Program-made: the position numbers and the translations under genes
Notes under the pieces: generated by a model
What the model was told of the DNA's origin: nothing
What the model saw: only the letters and a program-made list of their open reading frames with translations
Database searches by the model: none
Source: Gammaproteobacteria bacterium
GTDB lineage: Bacteria > Pseudomonadota > Gammaproteobacteria > Steroidobacterales > Rariloculaceae
Reading direction: 5' to 3'
NCBI GenBank assembly: GCA_036381015.1
Contig: DASVDR010000045.1
Location: 83,933-147,932, forward strand
DNA length: 64,000 nt
Part shown: in pieces, positions 1 through 9,016 of the stretch
Position numbering within the stretch: position 1 is the stretch's first letter
How the letters are laid out: each line of letters starts with the position of its first letter

Positions 1-3000
1 CGGTGAGGTAGACGACCGGGATCAGCACGAGCGTGACGACGGTGGACGCGGTCAGGCCGCCGATCACGACCCGCGCGAGCGAGGCCTGAAGCTCGGCGCC
101 GGCACCGAGCCCGATCGCGAGCGGCAGCAGGCCGAGGATGGTCGCCGACGTCGTCATCAGAATCGGCCGCAGGCGCAGCCGGCCGGCCTCGACCACGGCC
201 GCGCGCACGCCCATCCCTTGCTCGCGCCTCAGCATGTTGATGTAGTCGACGAGCACGATCGCGTTGTTCACGACGATACCGACCAGCATCACCATGCCCA
301 TCAGGCTTTGGAGGTTGAGCGTCGTGCCCGTCAGCAGCATCGTCGGAACCACGCCGATGATGGCGGCCGGCACGGCGCACATCACGATCAGCGGATCGAC
401 GAAGCGTTCGAATTGCGCCGCCATGACCATGTAGGTGAGGGCGAGCGCCATGATCAGCGCGAGGATGAAGTCGCGCTGCGCGCGTTGCTGCTCCTCGTAC
501 TCGCCGCCGAAGTAGACGCTGAAGCCCTCGGGCATCGACATGTCGGAGAGCGCATCCTGAATGCGCTCGACGGCATCGCCGAGCGGCACGCCGCTCTCGA
601 GGTTGGCCCAGATGTACGTTACCCGCTGTCCGTCGATGCGGTTGATACCCGTGGGGCCGCGGGCGGACTCCTGCGTGATCAGCGCCGACACCGGCAAGAT
701 GCCTTCCGCCGTGCGCACCGAGATGTTGTCGATGTCAACGACGCTCAGGCGATCCTCGGGACGCATCCGGACGTTGATGTCGATTTCCTCGCTGCCGACG
801 CGATACACGCCGGCGCGGCGGCCGCCGATGCTCGTCTGAAGCGCGGCGGCCACGTCCCGCACGCTGAGGCCGAGCTCCGCCATCCGGGCGCGGTCGAACC
901 GCACGTTCTGCTGCGGCCGCCGGTCGCGATTGCTCGCATCCACATCGACGATGCCGGGCAGCGTTTGAATCCTATTCGTGATCTCGCGAACGAGCTCCTC
1001 CGCCATCTCGAGATCGTAGCCGCGAAGCTGCATCTCGAGCGACGAGCCGCCGTCGCCTCCGCCGCTGCGGAACAGCTGCTGCAATATCCTGAGCCCGGTC
1101 TCGGCCGAGACTTCGATGTCGGCGCCGGGAATCGTATTCGCCACCGCCTCGCGAATACGATCGGCCATCTCGCTCGCATCCGTCTCGCGCTCGCTGTGCG
1201 GCACGAGCGAAAGCTGGACCGCGGCAGAGTTGTTGCGCACGTCGTTGGTGATGAACATCACGTCGTCGAGCGGGACCGCCTCGCGTACGGCGTCGTCGAG
1301 CAGCTGCACGTACTCGTACATCACCGCGATGTTCGTGCCGTCGTCCATCCGCATCCGGACGTTGACCTGATCGCCGTCGATCTGCGGGGTGAGCTCGAAC
1401 GGAATGGTGGGAATCAGCGCGACGGCGACGATGAGCAGCGTGAGGCTGGCGCCGACCACGAGCCCGCGCCGGTCGAGCGCGCGGTCGACGAGGCGGGAGT
1501 ACGCCCGCTCTACCGCCGCGAAGCGGCCGCCGCCGTGCCCGCCTTCGTGCTCGCGCTGCGCGTCGGGCCGCACCTTCAGGAAGCGGCTCGCGAGCATCGG
1601 CACGAGCGTCATCGCGATCAGCAGCGAGCAGCAGAGCGCGAACACGACGACGAGGGCGAGCTCCTGGAACAGGCTGCCGGTCACGGTCCGCATGAACGCG
1701 ACGGGCAGGAAGATCACGCACATCGTCATGGTCGCCGCGATGATCGCGCCGGTGACCTGCTTCGCCCCGATCACGGCGCTCGGTTCCGGCGGCGTGCCGC
1801 GCTGGCGCTGACGGAAGATGTTCTCGAGCACCACGATCGAGTTGTCGACGATCATGCCGACGCCGAGCGCGATGCCGCCGAAGCTCATCTGGTTGAGCGT
1901 GAGCCCGCCGAAGTACACGAGACCGAACGTGGCGACGATCGAGATCGGGATCGCGCACGCAATGATGAGCGTGGCGGAGCCGTTACGCAGGAATGCGAAC
2001 AGCACGATGACCGTCAGAATGCCTCCCCAGATCGCCGAGTCGCGGACGTGCGCGATCGACTCCTGGATGAACGTGCTCTGATCGGTGATGACCTGGAGAT
2101 CGAGATCCTGCCGGGAGGCGTTGATCCGCTCGATCTCCTCGCGAACGCTCTGCGCGACCTCCACGGTGTTCGCGCCGGTCTGCTTGCGGATGCTGAGGCG
2201 GATCGTCGGCACGCCGTCGATTTCCACGTAGCGGCCGATGTCGCGGTAGCCGAGCTCGACGTTCGCCACGTCGCGCACGCGGATCGGGTTGCCGTCCACG
2301 ACCGCGACCACGGTATTCGCCACCTGTTCGACGTCCGTGAACTCGCCGAGCGTGCGGACGTAGAGGTCCTTGAGCCCCTCGCGCACGTTGCCGCCGGGGA
2401 GCGTGACGTTCTCGCGCCCGATAGCCGCGACGACGTCGGCGGGCGTGAGCTCCATTGCGGTCAGGCGATCGCGGACGAGGTCGACGGTCACGGCCCGATA
2501 CACGCCGCCCCAAACCTCCACGGAGCCGACGCCAGGGATCTGCTGGAACTGGCGCATCAAGTCGCGCTCGAGCACACGCGTGAGCTCCGCGAGCGGCAGG
2601 TTCGAGCGCGCGCCGACGATGACGATCGGCTGCTGATTCGGATCGAATTTGCGGATCTCGGGCGGGTCGGCATCTTCCGGCAGCGCGTCGCGGACCCTGT
2701 CGAGCGCCGCGCGCACGTCGTTCGCTGCCTCGTCGAGATTCGTGCCGCGCGCGAAACGGAGCTGCACGTTCGACGAGCCCTCGCCCGAGGAGGAGCTCAC
2801 TTGCTCGAGGTTCGGCACTCCGGCGATCGCGTTCTCGATCCGCTCGGTGACGATCAGCTCCATCTCCTCCGGGCCGACGTTGCCGTAGTTGACGCGGATG
2901 TTGAGCTGCGGAAATTCGATGGGCGGCAGCAGATCGACGGGCAGGAAGCGGAAGCTGATCAGCCCGAGCGTGATGATGATGAGGAACACCATCGTCGTCG

Positions 3001-3037
3001 CGACCGGGCGTTTGATCGAGATGGACGCGATCGTCAT
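1..3037 (-). CDS. RND-family efflux transporter, inner-membrane pump (3' end beyond window)
   Basis: Proton-driven tripartite efflux pump subunit of the AcrB/MdtC (HAE1) family, acting in the inner membrane with the adaptor encoded just upstream. About 1012 codons are visible from an ATG at 3037; family members are about 1030-1050 aa, so only the last transmembrane segments are lost at the window edge. The N-terminus [18 protein letters not shown] is typical, followed by a large periplasmic porter region and a helix pair around [18 protein letters not shown], whose Asp matches the usual proton-relay position. The second repeat carries the equivalent helices near [19 protein letters not shown]. 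The gene starts 24 bases after the adaptor stop, so the two form an operon. No outer-membrane channel gene is visible. Substrate cannot be told from sequence. Confidence 0.93.
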   Translation of the reverse strand, partial: MTIASISIKRPVATTMVFLIIITLGLISFRFLPVDLLPPIEFPQLNIRVNYGNVGPEEMELIVTERIENAIAGVPNLEQVSSSSGEGSSNVQLRFARGTNLDEAANDVRAALDRVRDALPEDADPPEIRKFDPNQQPIVIVGARSNLPLAELTRVLERDLMRQFQQIPGVGSVEVWGGVYRAVTVDLVRDRLTAMELTPADVVAAIGRENVTLPGGNVREGLKDLYVRTLGEFTDVEQVANTVVAVVDGNPIRVRDVANVELGYRDIGRYVEIDGVPTIRLSIRKQTGANTVEVAQSVREEIERINASRQDLDLQVITDQSTFIQESIAHVRDSAIWGGILTVIVLFAFLRNGSATLIIACAIPISIVATFGLVYFGGLTLNQMSFGGIALGVGMIVDNSIVVLENIFRQRQRGTPPEPSAVIGAKQVTGAIIAATMTMCVIFLPVAFMRTVTGSLFQELALVVVFALCCSLLIAMTLVPMLASRFLKVRPDAQREHEGGHGGGRFAAVERAYSRLVDRALDRRGLVVGASLTLLIVAVALIPTIPFELTPQIDGDQVNVRMRMDDGTNIAVMYEYVQLLDDAVREAVPLDDVMFITNDVRNNSAAVQLSLVPHSERETDASEMADRIREAVANTIPGADIEVSAETGLRILQQLFRSGGGDGGSSLEMQLRGYDLEMAEELVREITNRIQTLPGIVDVDASNRDRRPQQNVRFDRARMAELGLSVRDVAAALQTSIGGRRAGVYRVGSEEIDINVRMRPEDRLSVVDIDNISVRTAEGILPVSALITQESARGPTGINRIDGQRVTYIWANLESGVPLGDAVERIQDALSDMSMPEGFSVYFGGEYEEQQRAQRDFILALIMALALTYMVMAAQFERFVDPLIVMCAVPAAIIGVVPTMLLTGTTLNLQSLMGMVMLVGIVVNNAIVLVDYINMLRREQGMGVRAAVVEAGRLRLRPILMTTSATILGLLPLAIGLGAGAELQASLARVVIGGLTASTVVTLVLIPVVYLT

Positions 3038-3061
3038 GCGTCTAGCCTTTCAGGGCGATGC

Positions 3062-4399
3062 TCAGTTCAGCGATTCGAGGCTGTTCGTATCGAGAAGAGC
3101 GCTTTGCCGGTCGCGGATGACATCGAGGAGATCGCGCGTCTGCATCTGCTGCAAGCGCATGATGTGATCCCAAGGCGTCGGCTGAATCAACGCTTGACCG
3201 GAATCGCTGTTCGACAGGAGCCGGTGGCCGAGGGTGACGACCCACTCTCCGGGCTCTACGCCCCGAACGGCCGACGTCAGCCGCCCGCGGGCGATGATGT
3301 CGATCGGCACGAAACGCACGGCCACCGGGCCGACGGGCTCGAGACCGGGTCCGTCGGCAGGTAGCGACGCGGCGTCGGGGAGCTCCGGATTGCGCAGCGC
3401 ACCCTCGAGCGAGGCGGCGAAAACGCCTTCGCGGCCGTCTTCCGGGTTCCGATAGATCGCGCTGTTCGGGATCAGCGGCGCAACCTCCGTCTCGCCGTAG
3501 AGGACGGCGACCGTGACGAACATCCCGGGGCGAAGCAACCCGTCGTGCTCTTCGACCTCGATCTCGGCTTGCGTTGTGCGCGTGACCGGATGCAGGAACG
3601 GCGAGATTCGGGTGATCGTCGCTTCGAGCACGCGCTCCGGAGCCGCCTCCGTGGAGATGTTCACGGTCGTTCCGGTGTCGATGTACGCGAGCATGCGCTG
3701 CGTGAGCGTGACGTCGACCAGCATGTCCGACGTATCGCCGATCACGAACAGCGGCGTGCTCGTGTTCGCGAGCTGGCCGACCTCGGCGTTGCGGCTGCCG
3801 ACGACGCCCGAGATCGGGGCGCGGACGATGGTCTCCGCGAGCTCCGCGCGTCGCTCCTTGACGAGCGATTCGGCCTGTGCCAGCTGCGCCTGCATCAGCG
3901 CGAGATCGGCTTCGGCGGACGCGGCGTCGGCCTGCGCGGTCTCGAGCTCCGCGGCGCTCGTCAGGTTGCGCTCCGCCATCGCCTCGATCCGCCGGAGCGT
4001 CGCTTCGAGGCGCGTGAGATTCGCTTCCGCCTGGCGGACGCGCGCCTCGGCCACGCGCAGCCCCGCTTCCGCTTGATTCAGGCGTTCCTCGTAATCGGTG
4101 TTGCGAAGCCGAACCAGCGGCGTGCCGGCCTCGACCCAGTCCCCGTCGTTCGCGAGGACCTCGACGATCTGGCCCGTGACTTGCGCGTAGATTTCCGTCT
4201 GATTCCGGGCGCGCACCGAGCCGGCGAGACGCTCCTCCAGAGGCAGAGTGCCGCGCACGACCTCCACGGCCTCGACGGCCGGAATCTGCTGCTCGCCGTT
4301 ACCGGCGTTCGGATTTCCACCCTCCGTCCCCGGACCGCACGCCGCGACCAACGCTGCCGCGGCGAGCGCGGCGAAAGCCCTCCCTGATTGCGGCTTCAT
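3062..4399 (-). CDS. RND efflux periplasmic adaptor lipoprotein (HlyD/MdtA family)
   Basis: Membrane-fusion protein of 445 aa linking the RND pump to an outer-membrane channel. A lipoprotein signal ends at Cys21 (lipobox VAAC), so the protein should be anchored to the inner membrane on the periplasmic side. It is followed by a split lipoyl/biotinyl-like half (VLANDGDWVEAGTPLVRL), a long coiled-coil hairpin of roughly residues 85-190 rich in Ala, Glu and Arg heptads, the second lipoyl half (VRAPISGVVGSRNAEVGQL) and a beta-barrel domain. The C-terminal tail of about 40 residues is hydrophilic. The ATG directly follows the stop of a 24-codon leader ORF (TAGATG), which implies translational coupling. 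The pump gene follows 24 bases downstream. Confidence 0.93.
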   Translation of the reverse strand: MKPQSGRAFAALAAAALVAACGPGTEGGNPNAGNGEQQIPAVEAVEVVRGTLPLEERLAGSVRARNQTEIYAQVTGQIVEVLANDGDWVEAGTPLVRLRNTDYEERLNQAEAGLRVAEARVRQAEANLTRLEATLRRIEAMAERNLTSAAELETAQADAASAEADLALMQAQLAQAESLVKERRAELAETIVRAPISGVVGSRNAEVGQLANTSTPLFVIGDTSDMLVDVTLTQRMLAYIDTGTTVNISTEAAPERVLEATITRISPFLHPVTRTTQAEIEVEEHDGLLRPGMFVTVAVLYGETEVAPLIPNSAIYRNPEDGREGVFAASLEGALRNPELPDAASLPADGPGLEPVGPVAVRFVPIDIIARGRLTSAVRGVEPGEWVVTLGHRLLSNSDSGQALIQPTPWDHIMRLQQMQTRDLLDVIRDRQSALLDTNSLESLN

Positions 4400-4474
4400 C
4401 TACCGGGCTGCCTTCTGATCCCATCGGCGAACGCACGATGTGCCGTGGTGAACGGGTGGGACCGGCCGGCCCAT
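4400..4474 (-). CDS. Leader peptide / upstream ORF of the efflux operon
   Basis: A 24-codon frame (starts MGRPVPPVHHG, ends RRWDQKAAR) begins at an ATG 5 bases after AAGGAGG, the strongest Shine-Dalgarno sequence in this region. It ends in TAG immediately abutting the adaptor ATG. The adaptor itself has only a weak AAGG 12 bases upstream, so ribosomes finishing the leader could reinitiate on the adaptor. The peptide is Pro/His/Arg-rich and matches no family I know. Whether it regulates by stalling or merely delivers ribosomes is inference. An in-frame ATG at 4507 could extend it by 11 residues but lacks a comparable ribosome-binding site. Confidence 0.45.
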   Translation of the reverse strand: MGRPVPPVHHGTSCVRRWDQKAAR

Positions 4475-4916
4475 AGGCGCCTCCTTGCTGAAAGTGGGGT
4501 TTTGCATGGTTGGGAGCTCGCAATCTCCAGCGCGCAAACAGGTGCATTCTAAGCGCGGACCCGGCCCGACGGCCCGGAGCCGACGGTAATCTACTGAAAA
4601 ATTGAGACAGTTGCGATCGACGAGTGCGCGGAAGTCGCGCCGGCCCGCGATTCCGCCCACGCACCGTGCGGCTCGGCGGTGCATGGCACAAGCCCGGGAC
4701 GGCGGAGTTCCCGGACGGGCAAGCGGCTCGCGGAAAACCTGCTGCTGTCGGAGCTCGCGGACGCGCGCGGGCGTTCGAGAGCCGGTCTCGCGGGATCAGC
4801 CGGCCGCGCTCGCCCACGGCGCGCGCCGAATCGAGGCGCACGCCGCCTCGCCGGCCCGCCGACCGCAGTTGGGGCCGGAGGCGCCCGCGGAGTGAGCGGC
4901 CGGCGCGAGCCGAGCC
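4475..4916. other. Intergenic region, no gene recognised
   Basis: About 440 bases between the efflux leader and the convergently arranged 3' end of the hemerythrin-like gene. It contains only GC-driven open frames in several phases and no recognisable domain. It must hold the efflux operon promoter, but I could not pick convincing -35/-10 boxes. A short AT-rich patch near 4590-4610 is the best place to look. No RpoN-type site was found. Confidence 0.5.
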
Positions 4917-6008
4917 TCAACGGCTCGCCGGTGCGCCTTCGCTTTCGAGCTGCAGGAAGCCCATCCCGACGCCCCGAAGATTCTCCTCGATGAACGCGCC
5001 CATCCCGCGCTCCTCGCTGAGGCATTGCTGCAACGGGCGCAGGGCCTCCTGGATGCCGGCCGCCTCGCCGCACAGGATCAGCGTCTCGTATGCGGCCGCC
5101 CCGGCTTTCGCGAGCCCGAGCATCGCGAAGCTGCTTTTCAGGACCTCGTCGCCGGCGGCGGCATTCGCCATCGAGCCCATGTTCGCGATCAGCGCCATCG
5201 CCGTGTCTTTCACGGCCGACGGCTTCTCGCCCACGGCGTCGAGAATCGTCTCGAGCCGTTGAAGCTGCGCGTCCTTTTCCTTGGCGTGAGACTCGAGCTT
5301 CTCCTTGAGCCGCGGATAGTGCTGAAGCCGCTTGATCTGCAGGTCGACCATCTTGCGCCCTTCCTTCGCGGTCGCATGAGCGTTCTTCGCGCCGACGATG
5401 AAGTAGCGGCGGGCGACGTCCTTCGATATTGCCATGACGGGATGTTCCTTTACGGGTTGACCGTTGCGTTGCGGTGCGGTGCGTGCGCCGTCGGCGAGCT
5501 CGAAGAGGCGCTCTACGCGGCGGGCCGCCGCCGCGCGGCCGACGTCGTAGCGGTCCATGTCGGTGGCACGGACTTTCGGAAAGAGCTGCGCCTCCTCCTC
5601 GTGGACATGCGCCTCGATCTCGGCGCGGAGCTCGCGCATCAGATCGGCGTGCGTCGCATCGGCGGCGGCGGCCGCTTCGAGGCGGTCGAGCAGCGCCTTC
5701 GCGCCCTGATGCTCCCGCAGCGAGCGCTCGATCAGCTCCTCGTCCCCGATGTGGCGCTGCGCCTCAGGGTAGAAGAATTCTTCTTCCGCTGCCATGTGCG
5801 CGCGCAGCGCCTTGCAGATGCTGCGCGTGACACGGAGCTTCACCTCGGGATCGGCAGCGCTCTCGTACCAGGCGAACCAGCCGAGCACCGTGCGATGGTC
5901 CTCGGCAAGCAGCCCGGTCACGTCCGGGGCAACCTTCTTCCCGGCGGCTAGAGCGGCGCCGAGGGAGATCGGCTCGCCCATGCCGCGGTCCGCAATCATC
6001 GTTCTCAT
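4917..6008 (-). CDS. Hemerythrin HHE domain fused to DUF892 (YciE/YciF-type) ferritin-like domain
   Basis: A 363-aa cytoplasmic protein. Residues about 25-160 form a hemerythrin-type helical bundle with the expected metal ligands (LLAEDHRTVLGWF, HMAAEEEFFYPE, REHQGAKALLD, HVHEEEAQLFP), likely binding a di-iron centre. Residues about 190-360 form a DUF892 ferritin-like domain (MAISKDVARRYFIVGAKNAH, then repeated helices ending CLSEERGMGAFIEENL). The two are usually separate genes. The second domain begins at an ATG preceded by AAAGGAACATCCCGTC, a good internal ribosome-binding site, so a free DUF892 protein may also be made. The start at 6008 is chosen for GGACGGAA just upstream; a longer frame to 6086 lacks one. 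The gene lies 91 bases behind the ferritin-like gene and is probably its operon partner. Confidence 0.85.
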   Translation of the reverse strand: MRTMIADRGMGEPISLGAALAAGKKVAPDVTGLLAEDHRTVLGWFAWYESAADPEVKLRVTRSICKALRAHMAAEEEFFYPEAQRHIGDEELIERSLREHQGAKALLDRLEAAAAADATHADLMRELRAEIEAHVHEEEAQLFPKVRATDMDRYDVGRAAAARRVERLFELADGARTAPQRNGQPVKEHPVMAISKDVARRYFIVGAKNAHATAKEGRKMVDLQIKRLQHYPRLKEKLESHAKEKDAQLQRLETILDAVGEKPSAVKDTAMALIANMGSMANAAAGDEVLKSSFAMLGLAKAGAAAYETLILCGEAAGIQEALRPLQQCLSEERGMGAFIEENLRGVGMGFLQLESEGAPASR

Positions 6009-6099
6009 GTCGTGGTTCCGTCCGTTCGTGGTGTGTGGCGCAGCCTCGCCGCGTGCCGAAGCGCGGCCCGCGGCGAGGCGGCGCATCCGGGGCCCGTCT

Positions 6100-7365
6100 T
6101 CAGGCCGCGCGCGGGTGCCAGCGGCGCGAGTAGTCGGTCTCCTCGCCGTTGCGCTGACCGGGTTCGCGCAATCCCGGCACCGGGTGCGGACCTTCGGTCT
6201 CGAGGCGGTACTCGCGCCCGTTCTTCTCGACGTTCTGCCGCACGACTTCCTCCGTCGGCACCCAGTCGTCGTTCACGCGCCGCTGGTAATCGAAATAGCG
6301 GTCGTCCTCGGGAAGCGTCGAGACCGGCACGAACTCCGAGTCCTTCGAGGTCAGGTTGACCTGATTGGCGAGCACGTCTCGCACGTAAGCCTTGTTCGAT
6401 CGGAGCTCCACGCGGCTCGTGAAGCCCGCCGGCAGAATCGCCTCCGGATCGCGCTTCTCGACCGTGCGCATGAGCTCGCAGGCCGCGCGCAGATGCTCGA
6501 TCTCCATGCTGCAGTGGAGCTCGTAGATCGAGCGCACTTTGGGGTCGCGCTCGTCCTGCATCATCGACCAGTACAGCCAGCACTCGTGCCACTGATGGAG
6601 CACGAGGTTCTCGAGCCAGCTCGCGCCCGGGTCGAGAATCGACTCGTAGTGCGTGACGTGCTGCTCCTCGATCTGCGCGATTTCCGCATAAGTCGCGCGC
6701 GCAATCGGCTCCTGGTAGCGATTGCCGATGGTCATGTAGAAATTCATCGTCTGCTGCTCGGCCGAGACCACCGTCAGCGCATTCAGGATCGACTGCGGGT
6801 CGGCGGCGAGCGCGGTCATCGGGCGGCGGATCTCGTCGTGAGGGTGCCGGTGCTCGAAGATCGTCGGACGGCCGGGCATGATCTCGGTGAGATCCGCGCA
6901 GATGCGGTCCGCCTTGCCGCCCGCGATCAGCTCGTAGAGGTTCGCGTAGCGGTACAGGTGATCGAAGTCCTCGAGCAGCCCGAAGTCGTAGACCTGCTTC
7001 AGGTACGGGTCGGGCTCGTGCTGCGCGATCCACGCGGTGAGATCCACGGCGAGCTGCTCGTAGCCGAGCGTGACCTCGATCGTGCTCTCGTCGCCGGGGA
7101 TCAGCCAGTTGATCGCCTTCTGCTGCTGCTGCTCGATCCGGCGCATCATTGCGAGCTGCTTGCGCACGTCGGGGTCGAGCGTGTTGCGCGCCATCTGGTG
7201 CGAGAAAATCGCCGCCTCGACCTCCACGCCGTTCATCAAGATGCCGCGCGTGCGGCTGTACGGGTGAACCTCGTCCTTCTTGTAGGGCTCCACGTTCAGA
7301 TCCCGCCAGTGGCGGATTTGGTCCTCGAGCGGAACGCCCTTCTCCTCGAGCGGATTGAAAGTCAT
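6100..7365 (-). CDS. Large ferritin-like-fold protein, function unknown
   Basis: A 421-aa soluble protein that I cannot assign to a named family. It is almost entirely helical and contains carboxylate/histidine pairs of ferritin-like di-iron proteins: EVEAAIFSHQMARN near residue 50, DFDHLYRYANLYE near 135, EEQHVTHYES near 230 and ELHCSMEIEHLRAACEL near 285. The second half looks like a complete bundle with two ExxH motifs, so oxygen or peroxide-dependent iron chemistry is plausible but unproven. The start at 7365 has an excellent AGGAGGAG 6 bases upstream; the longer frame to 7419 is rejected. A perfect RpoN-type promoter lies about 120 bases upstream (7485-7500), and the hemerythrin/DUF892 gene follows. 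Confidence 0.8.
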   Translation of the reverse strand: MTFNPLEEKGVPLEDQIRHWRDLNVEPYKKDEVHPYSRTRGILMNGVEVEAAIFSHQMARNTLDPDVRKQLAMMRRIEQQQQKAINWLIPGDESTIEVTLGYEQLAVDLTAWIAQHEPDPYLKQVYDFGLLEDFDHLYRYANLYELIAGGKADRICADLTEIMPGRPTIFEHRHPHDEIRRPMTALAADPQSILNALTVVSAEQQTMNFYMTIGNRYQEPIARATYAEIAQIEEQHVTHYESILDPGASWLENLVLHQWHECWLYWSMMQDERDPKVRSIYELHCSMEIEHLRAACELMRTVEKRDPEAILPAGFTSRVELRSNKAYVRDVLANQVNLTSKDSEFVPVSTLPEDDRYFDYQRRVNDDWVPTEEVVRQNVEKNGREYRLETEGPHPVPGLREPGQRNGEETDYSRRWHPRAA

Positions 7366-7484
7366 CGCGATCTCCTCCTGAAAGGGCGCCGGCGCGCCCG
7401 TCCTTGTCGATGTTTTCATCCGGTTCTCGTCGCGTTGCGACGAGCTCCGAATCGCCGTGTGCTTGCGTAGGGGAGTGCGGGCTC

Positions 7485-7500
7485 TGCAATAGGTGTGCCA
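7485..7500 (-). promoter_or_regulatory. Sigma-54 (RpoN) promoter of the ferritin-like operon
   Basis: On the minus strand TGGCACA-ccta-TTGCA, with GG and GC elements at the exact RpoN -24/-12 spacing. Predicted transcription start is near 7474, about 110 bases before the start codon at 7365. Confidence 0.75.
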
Positions 7501-7682
7501 CGGAATTCGCGGCGCGGCGCCGGGGCAGGCGGCGGGCCGCGAGTCGAGCCGTGGGCGGCGTGCATCGTGCGAGAAGCCCGAGCGGCGGCGGTCTTGGAGG
7601 AATTGGGCGGCTCTTGCAAAGACGCGAAATAGCGGGCGGCCGCCGGCTCTGATACGCTGTGCCGCCCCCGAGAGAGCACCCG

Positions 7683-8948
7683 ATGAGCACCATCACCGCA
7701 GACCGCGGCGCGACCGCCGTGGAGACGAGCTATGTCGTTCTGGCGGCCATCAGCGTCTGTCACCTGCTGAACGACATGATGCAGTCGCTGTTGCCGGCGA
7801 TCTATCCGATCCTGAAGACGAACTACGGGCTCACGTTCGCGCAGGTCGGGCTGCTGACGTTCACGTTCCAGCTCACCGCGTCGCTGCTCCAGCCCGCGAT
7901 CGGGTACTACACCGATCGCCGGCCGCAACCGTACTCGCTGGCCGTCGGGATGGGATTCACGCTCACGGGTCTCGTGCTGCTCTCCGGCGCGCAGAGCTTC
8001 GGCGTGCTGCTCGCCGCGGCGGCCCTGGTCGGGAGCGGCTCCGCCGTGCTCCATCCCGAGTCGTCGCGGGTCGCGCGCATGGCGTCGGGAAGCCGGCCCG
8101 GCCTCGCCCAGGCGCTGTTTCAGGTCGGCGGCAACGTCGGCTCGGCCGTCGGTCCGCTGCTCGCGGCCTTCATCGTGCTGCGGCACGGGCAGGGCAGCGT
8201 CGCATGGTTCTCGGCCGCCGCGCTCGTCGCGATCGTTCTGCTGACCGGAGTCGGCCGCTGGTATCGCCGGCACGGGCTCGCGCGCCTCGCGCCGCGGCGA
8301 CGCCGAAACGCGCCGGGGGCCGCCGCGTTGTCGCGAAAGCGAATCGCCGGCGCCGTCGCCGTGCTCGTCGCGCTGATCTTCTCGAAGTTCTTCTACACGG
8401 CGAGCATGTCGAGCTACTACATCTTTTATTTGATCGAGCGTTTCGGCGTCTCGGTGCGGACCGCGCAAGTCCTGCTGTTCGTGTTTCTCGGCTCGGTCGC
8501 CGTCGGGACGGTCGCCGGGGGATCCGTCGGCGACCGCTTCGGCCGCAAGTTCGTGATCTGGGCCTCGATCCTCGGCGTGCTGCCGTTCACGCTGCTGCTC
8601 CCGTACGCGAACCTCTTTTGGACGGCCGTCCTGACCGTGCCGATCGGGATGATTCTCGCGTCCGCGTTCCCGGCGATCGTCGTTTACGGCCAGGAGCTGA
8701 TGCCTTTCCGCGTCGGCACCGTCGCCGGCCTCTTCTTCGGCCTCGCGTTCGGGCTCGGCGGCATCGGCGCGGCGGCGATCGGCGTGCTCGCCGACGCGAC
8801 CAGCGTTCAGTTCGTGTTCCGGCTCTGTGCGTTCCTGCCGGCGCTGGGGTTACTCGCCGCGCTGCTGCCGGACGTCGCGAAGCACGGCGGGCGGGCGGCC
8901 GAAGCGAAGATGGACGTTGCCGCCGGCGCGCCGCTGCGGCAAGGGTAG
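7683..8948 (+). CDS. MFS transporter, fosmidomycin-resistance (Fsr) family
   Basis: A 421-aa inner-membrane major-facilitator exporter with about 12 hydrophobic segments in two halves separated by a basic loop (residues about 195-220, RRRRNAPGAAALSRKR). Strong Fsr-family landmarks are LLPAIYPILKTNYGLTF in the first loop, GSGSAVLHPESSRVARMASG and FQVGGNVGSAVGPLL in the N-half, and GDRFGRKFVIWAS in the C-half. The family exports fosmidomycin and other small molecules; the real substrate here is unknown. ATG 7683 is chosen because GAGAG sits 7-11 bases upstream; the frame opens earlier at 7659. It is transcribed divergently from the ferritin-like operon and stands alone. Confidence 0.9.
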   Translation: MSTITADRGATAVETSYVVLAAISVCHLLNDMMQSLLPAIYPILKTNYGLTFAQVGLLTFTFQLTASLLQPAIGYYTDRRPQPYSLAVGMGFTLTGLVLLSGAQSFGVLLAAAALVGSGSAVLHPESSRVARMASGSRPGLAQALFQVGGNVGSAVGPLLAAFIVLRHGQGSVAWFSAAALVAIVLLTGVGRWYRRHGLARLAPRRRRNAPGAAALSRKRIAGAVAVLVALIFSKFFYTASMSSYYIFYLIERFGVSVRTAQVLLFVFLGSVAVGTVAGGSVGDRFGRKFVIWASILGVLPFTLLLPYANLFWTAVLTVPIGMILASAFPAIVVYGQELMPFRVGTVAGLFFGLAFGLGGIGAAAIGVLADATSVQFVFRLCAFLPALGLLAALLPDVAKHGGRAAEAKMDVAAGAPLRQG

Positions 8949-9016
8949 GGCGGCTCGCCGCATCGCGCTGCGCAGAGCCCGGTCGTCCGGCCGCCGTCGA
9001 GCCGAGCGCGGCTCGA

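Noticed and set aside
218-3364. 1048-codon open frame on the plus strand
   Set aside because: It lies opposite the RND pump gene, is His/Asp/Arg-rich with no domain, and arises from codon bias of the real minus-strand gene.
7600-7620. GGGCGG-ctc-TTGCA upstream of the MFS gene as a sigma-54 promoter
   Set aside because: The GG and GC elements are one base too close, and RpoN does not tolerate altered spacing.
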